Assembly (NCBI RefSeq): GCF_000204055.1 | Contig: NW_006768788.1 | Coordinates: forward strand, 819,115 to 883,114 | Length of the DNA: 64,000 nt | DNA from: Melampsora larici-populina 98AG31 | Taxonomy: Eukaryota > Basidiomycota > Pucciniomycetes > Pucciniales > Melampsoraceae | Reading direction: 5' to 3' | Shown here: in pieces, positions 1 to 12,420 of the stretch | Numbering within the stretch: position 1 is the first letter of the stretch | Layout of the letters: each line of letters starts with the position of its first letter | The notes under the pieces: generated by a model | What the model saw: the letters and a program-made list of their open reading frames with translations, nothing else | Told to the model about the DNA's origin: nothing | The model's database searches: none | Translations under genes and position numbers: made by a program

Positions 1-65
1 ACAGCTTCAGATGGACATATCTTAAGGGACACATTTCCAGACAGTGAAAACTTATAAAGACAACA

Positions 66-113
66 CAATAATCAAGCTGCCGAATTTTGGCTTATTCGGC
101 CGCTTGATTATTG
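66..113. repeat. Hairpin overlapping the stop codon of the transposase
   Basis: The arms CAATAATCAAGC and GCTTGATTATTG flank inner arms GCCGAA and TTCGGC, separated by a short loop. The right arm lies inside the last codons of the transposase (YNNQAAE) and the left arm just after its stop. It could be a transcript-end structure or part of the element's subterminal inverted repeat; I cannot tell which. Confidence 0.6.
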
Positions 114-1417
114 TATTGTTCCCAATAACGGGCGGTTGAATAGCCACTAAAAGCAATCAGCGGTTGTAATAAACCTCGAGTCATAACTTTGGCGGCGGTT
201 AAAAGCAGATAATCACCCTTATCTGGGACTTCAAACCATTGCTCTTCTCGCCGTAACTGAGCCTTCATGCTGTGGAAGGCATTCTCAATTGGATTCATGT
301 CGGGTGAATAAGCTGGTAAATAAACTAAAAGTACCCCAGCATCCTTGCACATCTGCTTGATTTGTCCTCCGTGGTGTATGCGGGCGTTGTCCATTACAAG
401 GACCGAGTTAACCGCGGGGTATGGGTTCATACGAGGAAGCTAGCATGGAAGAGGTCACACTATAATTAGTAAGTCAAAAGGGATTGATATCAGACCCAGA
501 GATTGATGAAGATGAAACAAAACTGACCAATTCACATGCGAGGAATAGTTCAACATGAGTTTGTTCCACAGCCCCTTTGAAGACATTTCCTGCGATGATT
601 CCTTGCTCACATACAGCAGGGAGAATCGTCCAGTGGTCTTGCTCGGTGTGGCGCTTCTGGCGAACTGTACGAGACCCCTTTGGAGCCCAGCTCTTCAGTC
701 GAAGGGCGTCGCGCCCTACCACTCCAGATTCATCTTTGAAATGGAAAAGTCAATGCGATGAGCATACGACTACACAGAAACATCCAATATTTATTGAAAG
801 AACAGTGACTTACCGATAAACACCAAGTACTCAGGTGGAATGCAGCCCACCTTTAACATATAAGCAGTTCGATCTGCCTTTGACTGCGCGGCATGAACAC
901 CTCGAGTGATAAGATGAGAGAGTCCTAAGCGGTTGTGCAACTCGCGGCCAATGGTCGATTGAGACACAGGGATGCCGATGATTCGTTCAAGCTGTTTTTG
1001 CAATTCATCGAGGTAGATGGAGGGACAGTCGGTAACCAATTCATTAAGTACCGCAAGATGTTGATCTGACAATCGGTGGGGTCGGCCACGGGTCTGGTAT
1101 TGCTTGGGATCGCGAAAAACCCTCCGTGTTTGTTCGTAGAGCTTTCTCCAACGCCAAAGGGAAGTGGCGGAGATCGAAGTTCGAAGGGTCAGATTGATTG
1201 TAATGAGATCAACATCGTCCATGGCCATCTCGACAGCCAGGAGTTTGATATCCGCTGAGTAGGATTGAAAGCCCATTGAAGTGAACGGATTGGTGATGTT
1301 GGATGGGGATAGGAGGAATTTGATTGGATGGAGAGGGGGGGATCCGGATCGGAGGTGCTGGGTGGAAGTTTTTGGGGGGTTTGCTCTGGTTTGCTTGTGA
1401 AGCCATTCGAAGGTCAT
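92..1417 (-). CDS. IS630/Tc1-mariner-type DDE transposase, three exons
   Basis: Cut-and-paste DNA transposase with a DDE_3-type catalytic core. The model joins 814-1417, 528-733 and 92-439 on the minus strand, with GT-AG introns and matching phases, giving 385 aa. The N-terminal exon looks like a helix-turn-helix DNA-binding region (SLWRWRKLY, then GRPHRLSDQH and QSTIGREL). The catalytic residues are visible in order: the first Asp in DESG at the start of exon 2, the second Asp in VMDNARIHH, and the Glu in SPDMNPIENAF, all in the last exon. I saw no frameshift or stop, so the protein may be intact. An alternative start is the internal Met of MGFQSY, about 50 codons downstream. A near-perfect hairpin overlaps the stop codon. 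I could not define terminal inverted repeats for the element, so its ends are unknown. The family assignment is firm; activity is not shown. Confidence 0.85.
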
Positions 1418-3216
1418 GGTAGTCAGTGGCTATGGACATCAGAAGTCAGGCGATGTTTGGCGGTCCAGATTCGCCCAACTTCGCAGGGCGCACGGACCAG
1501 CAGGACAATCTTGTTTTTAGGATTTTTCATCCTTTTTGCATGTTACTGTAAGTGCGGCTGGCTACATCGGGACATTTGTATTGCTGAATTGGTCTACGTC
1601 GCAGCGTGGAATATGGTAGCCGCTCGCATGAGAGCGCGCTCTCATCTTCCGCAACCCTTCGTTTGCTCTCGATGTTTGTTCAAGATTGTGATGATCGAAA
1701 CTTTGTGTACAGAATCCAGATGCATCAAGATTCAACAGGCATCACTTGAAAATTGCGTTTCACAGCGTTTCACACATTAAGTACCGACAGATGACGTCAT
1801 AGAGCCTTTATGGATGAAACGAAAATTCGGTCATGAGAGTGATCGCCATCAAATTACATATTCATGGAGACATGCGAAACGACAAACCATGAGAGGAAAA
1901 ACAACTTTTGATGTGAAGAAATTTCGATACATAGATTGTGTGGATACACCTCAAGAAGGAGGACGCATAGCGCGCGCTTGAACTTCAATGGAACTAGGAA
2001 GTCATCAGATCAATCAGTGGGTGAAGTTCTAGAGAATCAAGCCACTTCTTTGATAGAAGCTCCTTTAAAGGCTTGGTCCTTCAAGTTCAAGTTGAGTAAG
2101 AGTTTAGTGATTTTTTGTCTGGAAACGAAATGAACCATGTGCACTATGTAGGAGTCAAATGTATGATTAATATTTTTCTATTGAATGCAATACAAATCAA
2201 GTCAGTGATGATTACATTTTTAATAATCAATTGAGGAACGACCTTTTTTTACTTTCGATGGGTGTTTAGTAAACAGATATATAATCAGTGCATTCATCAT
2301 TGAGATCACGCTTTCTTAATAAAAGCTTGAACTCTCTTCTCATTATCCTCAACTTTCGTCATTCGGAGTACATCATCATCAATTCTTTCAATTATTCCGA
2401 TTCGAGCGACCCTCTTCTAGTAGTGAAAACATCAAGACCTTTCGTCAGCTATCTTTCGATTGTCTGATCATTTTCTTTCTATTCTACAGTTGAGTGGATT
2501 GTAACTTGCTTCTCTCGACAATCCTCAAGTTTCAACGACTGTCATCAATTTATCAAATCTGGATTCCGCTCGACCGAACTCGATTTGAAGTTCCAAGGAG
2601 ATCGGTAACTGAGTGTTGTTAAAAAAGTTAGTGAGTGATTTACTCTTGACCCTTTTAAGATTGGTTAACACCCCACTACAATTCTAAGTTATCGTAACCT
2701 TACGCAACCGTTGCTCTCGAACTACCTCCTTTCAAAGGCTTTCTTTACCTGAACCCCTTCCCCACTGACCCCAAAGGAAAACTAGTGGTTACATTTAAAA
2801 TTCAATTCAACTGATTTTTTTCTTTAATCCATTCTCAACTTTGGGTTGTTCGTCACTTCCATCGCTGTTGTACTTCTTTCCATCTTTTATTCTTTTTCGA
2901 TTATCACTCATCCTCTAAGACACCTTCAATCGAAGCATTTCATTCTGATTCAGATTGAAAACATTCTCTGTTTTATCAATTAACTTTTTGCTTTCTTCTT
3001 AAATCTATCTCAGTTTCAATCTCTCTCTCCCTCTTTCTCACAATCAATCTTTCCATCATCAACAAAATCATCATCTGATCATCCTACCGAACTTTGTCGA
3101 TTACCGTCAGTCACCCACGAAATACAATAAACTCCGATCATCCAATCGCAATCAAGTACACTTCGATTCCCTTTGAATTATCCTAATCTTGTAATCTGTC
3201 CGTTCACCTTTCTACA
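1418..3216. other. Intergenic; no gene seen; one dispersed 43-bp repeat and a CT-rich leader
   Basis: I see no coding region supported by motifs or splice signals. At 1619-1661 there is a copy, in minus orientation, of a palindromic repeat also present at 56384 and 58666. From about 2820 to 3210 the sequence is rich in CT and TC runs, as is common upstream of start codons in basidiomycetes, so this is probably the promoter and 5' leader of the gene that follows. Confidence 0.5.
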
Positions 3217-4631
3217 ATGTAAGCTTACTACCATTTCCCTTCATTTTGATTCATCTTACTGATCATCTTTGAACTATCAATAGGCCTGAACCTCCTAAAA
3301 TCACCACTTCCTTGGCTGAAAGGATTGCCAAGCTCAATGCAAATGTCATCAATGAAAAATCAAATTCTTCCAGTTCGACTTCCGGTTTACCTGGTGAAAT
3401 CAAATCCAAAATTTCGAAATACGAAGCTACCGGTCAACATGAAGCTCCGCTAGTGCCTAAAGGTTCTTTTGGACTCGGTGCTCCTCTTGTTGCATCTAGT
3501 CGTGGTCTTGATCGAATGCGAATCGCTAGTTTAGGCGTCAGTGGTGGACAGGCACCTGTTAGTTTGGTACCTTCCAGATCCTCAGTTCAGCGGAGCCAAA
3601 GTGGTCAACACTACCGTCATACCTCTGGCGCATCAGATGTCAGCAATTCACCTCCTAACAGCGGTCGACCATCTCAACGTCATGGATCCGGTGATTCTGT
3701 AACTTTACTCAAAAATCTCAGTCTCGCTCCTGCACCTCCGCTCACACCTAGTGCCATGAGCGTCAACTCTGCTAGAGCTGAACTTGGATCTGAGCGCAAT
3801 TCACCCCTTCCAACGCCTGTTCAGATTTCTCAAATCAATCTTCCTACTACGGCATCTGAACCAGATGACGAAACGAGAGCGAAGACAACCAAAGAAGAAT
3901 TGGCGAAATTCGAAGCTGAAGTAACTGATCCGATTGCAAGACCCATCACAGTTGACAATGCTACGACATCTTCAAGTGCAGATGGAGCACCGATCGAACC
4001 ACCTGCATTGACATCCGAATCTATCTCACGATCTTCATCTCAAACGAGTTCTAATCTTAGTGGTGGAGAAAAACCAGAAGAAGATGGTACAGATTCACAT
4101 GAAGCTTATGATGGAATCTTAGATGCTTATCCAGTGAACTCATCAGTAGAAGGATCTATGAATGGAGATGAAGAAGCGGATATGCCAATGGTGAAATGTG
4201 CAGATTGTGGTGTGCCACTTTCATTGATGATGTTAAGTGATCATGTTTGTGAAACATCGCCAGTCACGACGATCAAACCAGAAAACACAAGACCAGTACC
4301 ATCCGATGTGCCGATCGATGCACATGAAACCAATTCGAATACATCCGAATTTGAAATCCACCCGATATTGGTCGAACCACTTAGTGAAAGTGAGATGGAT
4401 GATTTACCAGAAGGAATTGATAATGCAGATGAATTCGAAGTTGAACAAACTACAGATAAAGAGAGAATCCCACCCATCAATACTAATAACAAATCAACTA
4501 ATATCTTACCTGCTCAACCTTCGCCTACTCCTAGTCTCAACGCATCTACAAGACATAGTTGGGATGATGATGAAGATGAAGAACAAGGTGGGACTGGATT
4601 TGCTACGATTGTGAGACGTTCAAGAGGTTAA
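3217..4631 (+). CDS. Low-complexity protein with a C-x2-C/H-x-C motif; start codon split by an intron
   Basis: I do not recognise a named family. The model joins 3217-3218 and 3284-4631: the first exon contributes only AT of the ATG, and a 65-nt GTAAGC...TAG intron follows. The product starts MPEPPKITTSLAERIAKLN and is 449 aa long. The N-terminal 60 residues look conserved in style (ISKYEATG, then KGSFGLGAP). A long Ser/Pro/Thr-rich, probably disordered, region follows. Near residue 300 is a compact Cys/His motif, CADCGVPLSL followed by LSDHVC, which could bind zinc. The C-terminus is acidic (DDDEDEEQ) before a basic end. The split start is supported because the downstream frame opens exactly in phase and no other in-frame ATG lies near the N-terminus. 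A scaffold or regulatory role is possible but is only a guess. Confidence 0.75.
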
Positions 4632-5989
4632 ATGAAAGTCAAATTGTTTTTCTTTTCGTTTCTTTGTTCTTTTTGTTGCTTATCATCTTTCTCTCCAATG
4701 CATTGCCCTTTTTCATTTTCATCTTTCATTTACAATTTCTCATTTTAATGTGTGAGTCTGTGTGCGTAAATAACCGAGTTCTTTTTGTTTGGTATTTGTT
4801 CGATTTGATTTCATGGTTCATTGATTGTTCTTTATTTTTGAAACCTTTCAAAAAAAAGAAAAAAGAAAGCTTATTCAATAATTATCAAAAATTTAAAATG
4901 AATTGAATAAGAATTTAAGAAGCAGAACAAAATATTGTGAATATGAATTGTTTAAATCACATTTTGAGTGAAGATTACTTTTGCTTTGCGTTTTTCAGTT
5001 AAAACTTTTTTTTCAATCGATTTTGATTTCATTTTGTATTCATTGTTGTTTTCCTGCTTCTTTCTCTGTAGCGCTTCTTTCCCATCAAAAAAATTGAATT
5101 CTTCATTTGTTTTGTTTTTCTTTAGCAAAAAAAATTCATCAGCATTTTGTTAATAGTTTTTTTGTTTTTGTTTTCAAGTTACAGATTAATGGGTTTGATA
5201 AATCCCTTGCAGGAAAAGTATGACAAAGAAAATAAAGTGTTTGTTTAGGTATATGGCTAGGTACCATGACATGAGAGAAAGAAAGAGGGAGAGGGACACT
5301 TGGAAAGTTGTTCACCGTGTCTGAGCGCTTGTCAAGTGCACCAAAGTGATGCGTGCTTGTCGATGGGCAACCACAACACCTAGTGGATGGGTACTCATCT
5401 CAGCTGAATGAGACAAGGCTCAAAAAAGGTACTGGTGAAAAAGGACAATCTGATTTGGATCAAACTCCATATCAGCTCAATCTGAGGAGACTCAGACGAA
5501 AAAAGTGGCTTGATGTTTGACTTGGATCACATTCATTGCACATGTTAGACTCCTATGAACATGTCCAAACAGATGCAAGACTTACTGATGACTTATGCGG
5601 CGGAAAAATGAGCTCAAAATTTTGATCTAGATGATCTCAAGAAATTTAGCAGTGAGCATCAGGTCCGCATTCAATGAAAATGTACTCTGCTTTATTGGCT
5701 GCTTTATTGGCTGCACAGTCAATGATAGGCACACCACAGGTGTAAGTATGTATCTAGCAGCATGGAAATGTTTCAGCTGAACTCATAATTTGTGGGGACA
5801 GAGAAGAACCTCAAGAACTGCTAGAGTGGAAAAATTCAACTCATCACACTCACACGCAGCAACAAGACATCAGAGGAAACAGAGAAAGTGAAAGGTAGGC
5901 ATTTTTCACCACTAGGTTCCTTTGCACTCCTCCCACAGAAAGAATTTAGACCCACAAAGAGGGGGCTTGGGCATTGAAAGGGGGGGTAA
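4632..5989. other. 3' flank of the preceding gene, then a degraded LTR-retrotransposon tail
   Basis: The first about 550 bases are T-rich and fit a 3' UTR and intergenic spacer. From about 5240 the composition changes and ends in a purine-rich tract (AAAGGGGGGGTAA) directly before the LTR at 5990. This fits the 3' end of a retrotransposon body with its polypurine tract. No protein domain survives that I can identify. Confidence 0.45.
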
Positions 5990-6161
5990 TGTAACAAGCC
6001 TGGATCAGTGACACCTGTGTAGACATGTCACAGGGACACCATTGTATCTCCAACCCACGTGTCTCGCATAGCTGTTCCCTTATACTGCAATATATCTAGT
6101 ACCTTGTAGTAAACCCCCAAAGAGATCCCTCACTGGTCTCTGCTCTAACCCTATGCCTACA
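5990..6161 (+). mobile_element. LTR of a retrotransposon (3' or near-solo)
   Basis: The segment starts TGTAACAAGCC right after a polypurine tract and ends GCCTACA, so it has the TG...CA ends expected of an LTR, at about 172 bp. No second copy is visible in the window, and I could not see a convincing 5-bp target duplication. The right boundary is the less certain one. Confidence 0.5.
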
Positions 6162-6525
6162 AGAAATGACAGGGAAAGGGCTTCTCTTTGGTAGGAGGCT
6201 GTGTAATGTTTGTGATGAGCACGCAGAGTTTGAATCAAAGATGGGTAATGCAGGGCAATGTGTTATAAGATATGCTGTGTGACATTGAACATGTAATGAA
6301 AGCAATGAAAATTATGTTAAAATTTCAATTTCAAATTTTGTAAACTTCATATGAACTGGTTTCACATTTTCAATACTATAAAGATCATGAGCCCCAATCA
6401 ATCCTATAATCAAAACTTTATCTACAAATTAACCAATCAGTAGATTGAAATATGACTTCAATGAATATGCATCCATGTCAATGCCATTTTACAATAGCCT
6501 TGAAGTGAAACTTCCTTCTCCATCC

Positions 6526-9500
6526 TCAAGGTGATCCCGCAACAACTCCAGCTTGTTTCTCTTGAAGCCAGCTAGCTGCAACCTGAGCTTTGAACTGCAT
6601 TGCACTTCCTTTGTCAGTTAATTTCATCCAGGACTCTAGGCTCTCCTTGATTCGGTTGAAGACTTTTGGACATTTAAAAGCAGAAGCTACATAAGTTGCA
6701 AATACTTTGTCCATGTAATCATTGTCAATTTTGTCTCTGATGTTCTGTGAAAATCTCTTATGCAAATCATGGTCTGTCTGTACAAAGGAATTTAAGGCAA
6801 AATTTTCATGTTTGATTTTATTTTGTTGAACTTGCCAAGGCATGTGCAAAATATCTTCCCAGTAATTCAATGCTGTGTATGGGTGCAATTTTTTTTGGTA
6901 ACAATCAATCACCCATCAAATCTAACTTCAAGTATAAGAACATGATTTGAACTTTGGTATACTGACCAGTATTCAACCTTTTTCTGTAGTCCAACTCCTT
7001 CAAATGTGTGTATTGAAGAAGACCTATGAAATTTACAAGAAGAAGGTAAGACATCAGTATTCAAAAACACCACATTCAACCAGGATCAAGATGTTAGGAA
7101 TATTGAAGACAGAAACAAACTATCTGAGTGGTGCATGTCTTTGATAGTATTGCAAGTGCTTGTGTCAATATTTGAACCAGGTTTTTTGTAGTTCTTGTGG
7201 GCAAATACTTCCTGTCTCTCAAGCCATGAGAGTGCATATTCACACATACTTGAGATGGGATTCCCATCACCACTCAATGACATCCAACGTTTTAAATCTA
7301 CTTTAACAACAGGTGATATATCTTCTTTCCTTGCAGCAAAAGCTACATAATCTGCTAGCTCCCCTGGGAAGTACCAATCATCATATTTTCTGCTCCTGTC
7401 TTTTATCTTTTTGTCAATTTGCACTTGTGTCTTCTGGAGATCGCGTGTGAGACCAAAAAAATTGTGTTGTCTACTTGGTTTTTGTTCCGCAGTAAATTCT
7501 CTCCAGAATTTCAAGGCTATAGAACAATAACCATGTAAATGTGTTGTTTTGTATTGAAAAGTAGGAAGCCATATTGATATCAACATAAAACATTCTTAAC
7601 CAAAGTTTGGTTTGATAAACAGGAGGTTCTTTCTCTTACATCTGTTCAATGCCATTTCCCAGCGCCTCAAGCTTGAATCATAACCCTCCGCTTCAGGCCC
7701 TACATAAATTGATGTGTATTTGAAACATGATAAATTCACATTCAGACAGAAAATTGATTTGAAGTTGAAGTGAATCTAGTAGTGGATCATTCTGACATAC
7801 CCTTTTCAGAAGCACTCCCATTCTTCCAAAGCCCTTTTGATTTAATGATTTTCTTTTTGAGTTGTCTTGTGGGATATATTCCATTATTCCGTTCAAGATG
7901 ATCTTGACTGTCAATCCATTCCAGTGCAAATTCACTTGCATTGTGTAGAAAACTTCCTGGTTTTCTTTGTAGCTTCCATGCTAATAACTGAGACTTCACT
8001 TGAGAAAATGTTTCTGGTACTTTCACAGCATAGACAACAAAAGCTTTGAAATCAGCTGTCATTCCCCAATAATTCCAATTTCCTTTTCTTATGATTTGTG
8101 TTAACCTTTGGTGTAATACAGCAAAGAAGTTGTAAATACCCTCCCAGTTGTCTTGGAAGGGATTTTCCATATAAGGGTCAGAAATGATTTCTTCAAACAA
8201 TTCCAGAGCTTGACAGAGGTGGTTTTTAGCAATTTCAGAAGCCAAATGATCAGTCTATGCAAAAAAGAATTTCCAAAATAACACTCACTAATTTTCAGTC
8301 CATGATCATACATCTCATGCTGGTGATTCCAGCCTATTGAGGAAGTAGGAGAATTATAGATGTGGCTCAGTAAACATAGAAGAACTTCAAAGTGAGTCAC
8401 ATGATTAATTATAAATCACACCTTTCAAAGAACCATTTGGGCCATTCTCCAAAGCCACAAATGGTGCATAAGGAACAATTTTTGGGGGCTCAAATGAATG
8501 ATATTCATGAGGATTTGTCCCAGAAGGCTGACTTTGAGGTGTTTTCCAAATGTGATTACCCAAAGTATTCGAAGCTTGACAATCATGATGTGTCCAAGAA
8601 CTCGTCTTATTCATATAGACAGAAAAAGGGGAATAATCAATGAAAAGGTAATGCAACAATTGTTTTTGATGAGGACTCACTTGGCTTCTTGATAGTTGTA
8701 CAGGGATGTAATGAGAAGTATGCCCTTGATTTAAATCAAATTCAATATCCGGTGTGATATGTCTCAATTGACCCTCTCTGGAAACAGGATATGACAGAGG
8801 TACTGATAGCTCCATGCCTTGTTGGTTTCCTACAGGAGCTTTAGTCATTCCTAACATATTCTGTGGGCCAAGTTGGAAGCTTCCAGGATGATGAGGGCCA
8901 TGTTGTATCTTTGGTGTGTATATGACCTTTGTATCATCCTTCATCTTCAAACCTTCAAGGGATAACATGTTGTTAAGTCTTGCATTGTCATCCCATTGCT
9001 TGTACATAGCACTTGAAGCACCCAAATTAGATTCTTTTCTTTTCTCTTCACTCATATCATATCCTTTATGATTGCATAAAACTTGCCCAAACCCAGAATT
9101 AGGGGACTTTGGTGGCTGGACAGCTTTTTGGAATCCCTTGGATTCAGTAATTGCAGGTCCACCCAAGCCCTTTTGTGTTATGTGATGTGGGGTCCAGTTG
9201 TTCTCACTATAATGAGAGGAAGATGCATGAAACCCACCATGTTCTGACTGAACTCTTGATTCTGTATGAACATTGTTGTGAGCTAGCCTGTTATAAATCA
9301 AATCCTGGTCCTTGAGGCTTGAGTAATCAGAGTTACTGATCCCTACTTTCAACTTTGGACTTTCAAACCCTGGTGGAGGATTTCTGGCTGCAAAACATGA
9401 GGCCAATTGAATTCCTATATTCTTGCTGCTTTGGGATTGTTTCTTTCCCAGGAACTCTGCTTTCTCAGAAGGAATAGGGAAGTGCTGATCAGTTGGTCCA

Positions 9501-9643
9501 AGGAAAAAGTTGGACCCCAAGTCTTGAACATCACCATCATTGATCTTATTTATGTATTGAAGACTAGGAGATGGGCTGCAGAGATATTGATGAAAAATTC
9601 CAAAGAGAGCTACCAGGTAGATGTTGAAATTTGTTTTGTTCAT
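6526..9643 (-). CDS. Secreted protein with three duplicated two-exon modules (candidate effector)
   Basis: Seven exons on the minus strand: 8422-9643, 8289-8333, 7801-8208, 7640-7699, 7178-7516, 6967-7023 and 6526-6872. All six introns fall in phase 1 and the model gives 825 aa. Residues 1-23 look like a signal peptide (Met-Asn-Lys start, then YLVALFGIFHQYLCS). Exon 1 is otherwise a long low-complexity region rich in Ser, Gln and His. It is followed by three modules, each made of a 45-60-nt exon and a larger exon. Each large exon opens with a similar block (LELFEEI, LKFWREF, LNYWEDI) and closes with a conserved Ala-x-x-Trp core (ALEWIDSQ, ALSWLERQ, AASWLQEK). I know no named domain with this pattern. 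Secretion and modular repeats suggest a rust effector-like protein; that is inference. The donor of exon 5 is uncertain: GTTCAA at 7172-7177 or GTTTGT at 7115-7120, both in phase. The short acceptor at 8209 is also non-obvious. Confidence 0.7.
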
Positions 9644-9749
9644 TTTTGTAAAAAGCACAAGGATTATCGGATCAGACAGTTGTGATTCAAAGGACTTTCA
9701 TAGTATTTTATTTTTGTAGGTGAAAAACTTGTACTAAGATTGCTTGAAG

Positions 9750-9965
9750 ATTGTGTAATCAGATCAAAACATGTGTCTTGTTCTGGTTCTTTCAGAGATA
9801 TGAAATATAAAACTTGTCAAGATGGCACATTGAAGTCTTCCTTGGACCCACTTGGATCTGTAGGAATGTTTTGCAATCAGGTCAAGACTTGTGTCTTGTT
9901 CTGTTTGTCTCACAAATATGTGACATACATCTTATCAAGATATAAATCAGCACATGAAGGAACTC
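9750..9965. repeat. Imperfect direct repeat of about 100 bp
   Basis: Two diverged copies lie side by side, at about 9750-9832 and 9863-9965. Both contain AATCAG(A/G)TCAA, then TGTGTCTTGTTCTG, then TATCAAG- or TGTCAAG-like blocks and CACAT(T/G)GAAG. They lie upstream of the secreted-protein gene, in its promoter region or in an old repeat. No gene is evident between 9966 and 10538. Confidence 0.45.
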
Positions 9966-10538
9966 TTGACACATTGAGTGCCACATCATCTAGAAAAGTG
10001 TAAGATGATGGTTTTGTGACGCATTGAAGCCGCCCTTGGAACGTCAGGCTCTAGAGAGCTTCAAGAAGGTACAAGTTGAGGGACTCAATCAGAATTCAAA
10101 AATGGTATAACTTCTGATTTTATTTGTTTTCAGTTATGTGGGCAGGTTTATGTATACGTGGTGTGTTGAATGTTATCCTCATATTTAATTGATGTCACAA
10201 ACTTCCACAACAAACCCATGTTTACCAAAGGAGAGTGAGCTCTAGCCAAATGGTGGAAGTTGACCCTGAGCACGAGTCCGATCATGCTGGTGACGCGAAG
10301 ACGACAAGTCACGTGACCTACCGAATGTAATGAAACCAAAACCAAATTTGTTGAACTTGAAATTCAAAATTTTATAAAACTTGAACTCGATCGTTTATGG
10401 TCAACAAGCTGGTCACCACCACCACCACCAGTCAGCTCAAATAAGAAACTGGAAAGGATATCAAACGATCGATGAAGTGAATAGCATATCAATCGAACGA
10501 TTAAGGACATCGATATCTCAACACATATCATATGAAGA

Positions 10539-12420
10539 ATGGAACCAAGTGTGAATTTAGATCTAGGTGAATTGCAAAACTTATTACAATCTTTAACTTC
10601 CCCAACAATTCCAACCTCAAATCAAATCACGATGTCAATGCCAATGTCAATGCCAGCTCAAATACCAACTCCGATGCCAATTCAATCTGCCGATATCAAT
10701 TCTCAATTTTATCAACAATCAGCTTATAATCAAAGTTATCATTCAAATTATAATCATCCTACTACTCATCAATATCAATATCAAACTAATTCATCATCAT
10801 CGTCGTCAACCACCACCACCTCAACTTCTCTTTCAGCTTTACTTAGTAATTTATCATCACCTGTCAATCCGGGGTTCTCTCCACCTTTACCATCTTCTTC
10901 AAGCTCTTCAACTAATGATATCTTTAATTTAATCAATGCTTTACAACCGGTTTCACGTTCCCAATACTATCAAGATCATCATCAGTTCCAATCGAATCCG
11001 ACTACACCTTTGTCTGCGAGATCTTCACTTAGTAGATCTAGGGATGATTTCAATCAAGACTCATCCAGCTTGATGCCATATCCGAAGAAACCTAAACTAC
11101 TTTCTCCGCCATTAACTCCGACAACTCCAAGAGAAGATACACCTGATCTCTCGTATACTCATCAAAATCCGATTCAATCGCATTCTTCCCATCTTTCTTT
11201 ATCAGGAAATGATCAAGATCCAATTCAATCTACTTCATTCTCACCTGATCCTTTGACTTCCAATTTCGAACATTCACCACCACCCTTGGTCATTGATCAA
11301 AATAAATCAGATCATGAAAATACTAATAAAGCTTCAAATCTTACTTCATCTTCATCTTCTCCGATGTCAAAAGATTTAACCCAATTGAAATTCTCTCAAG
11401 CGTTACCTATTTTGACAAAATTGATTGAAACTGAATCATTTTTAGATGCATTTCAAGATGTAAGTTTATTTAAATTCAAATTCTATAAATTTGTCCAAAA
11501 AACCACTTTTTTTCCAAAAAAACAAATACATTAAAGATTTTAATTTTAATTTAATTCTTTTCGAGAGTTTTTTTTCCCTTTTTTTTCGTCTGTCTTTGTC
11601 TCTCTTTGAATCGTTGATGATGATTTTAGATCAAAGAAAAACAAGAAGAATTTGAATTAAGATTACTAGATGAACGTAATCGATTAAAAAATGAAAATGA
11701 GCGTACTATCAAACATGCTGATTCATCTGGGTAAGTTTTCCTTTTTCTTCGTCCGTTTCTCATTTACACGACCACCTCTCTTCTTTCACCTCAATATGTC
11801 TTTTTGTAACTTTGAAAACAATTCTCTTTACGATTTTCAATTTCATACTGACATCTCATGATATTTATTTCATGTTTACAATCAGAAAATCTGCAATAGA
11901 AATCCGAGTAAGCTTTTTCTCAATTTGTTCGTAACAAGATTGATTCTTAATATGGCATTTTACATTCACAGCGATGTGAGGATAATATGAAAATCGAGTT
12001 AGAAAAATTCGATCAATCAGCTTTAATGAGATGGGATAGTTTGAAATCTCAACAACAACTTACTTTACAAAACGTCAGTGATCTTTTTTAGTTTTCGCAC
12101 ATTTCCCACTTTTTTTACCTCAATCTCATTTACTTTTTGACAAAATTAGATTCGTCATTTTTGAAACGAAAACTGATCAAATACTAATCCATATATCTCT
12201 TATTTATTTCCCCCTACAAATGATTAATATTCGAATGATCGATAAATATTTCAACCCAAATTGAATTTTTTATGCAATATGGTTTTATATCTTCTAGCTA
12301 GGAGTACCAACTTTTTGTTTAACAAAAGATCCAATCATTTTAAAACGACAACAACAAGTTTTAGAAGTAATCATAAGTTCATTAAATGATAGAGAAACTA
12401 ATCTAGATTCAGAAGAATAA
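10539..12420 (+). CDS. Coiled-coil protein of unknown function, five exons including a 22-nt micro-exon
   Basis: The model joins 10539-11459, 11630-11730, 11886-11907, 11972-12073 and 12298-12420; all junctions are GT-AG and in phase, giving 422 aa. Exon 1 encodes a Ser/Pro/Gln-rich, probably disordered region (MSMPMSMPAQ, SSSSSS runs, a basic KKPKL that could be a nuclear signal). The C-terminal about 150 residues look structured: SQALPILTKLIETE, then a charged helix (KEKQEEFELRLLDERNRL) likely to form a coiled coil, then LGVPTF and KRQQQVLEVI. Dense conservation-like composition in the last four small exons argues that this is a real gene. I do not recognise the family; a nuclear or mRNA-related role would be a guess. 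Confidence 0.8.

Noticed and set aside
474..819. Plus-strand open frames across the transposase
   Set aside because: They are opposite-strand shadows of the catalytic exon; the minus-strand frame carries DESG and in-phase splice sites.
8101..8400. An open minus-strand frame reading through the intron between module exons 2 and 3
   Set aside because: It reads the first module in a second frame; splicing GTGAGT to CAAG at 8209 restores the module frame and matches the other two modules.
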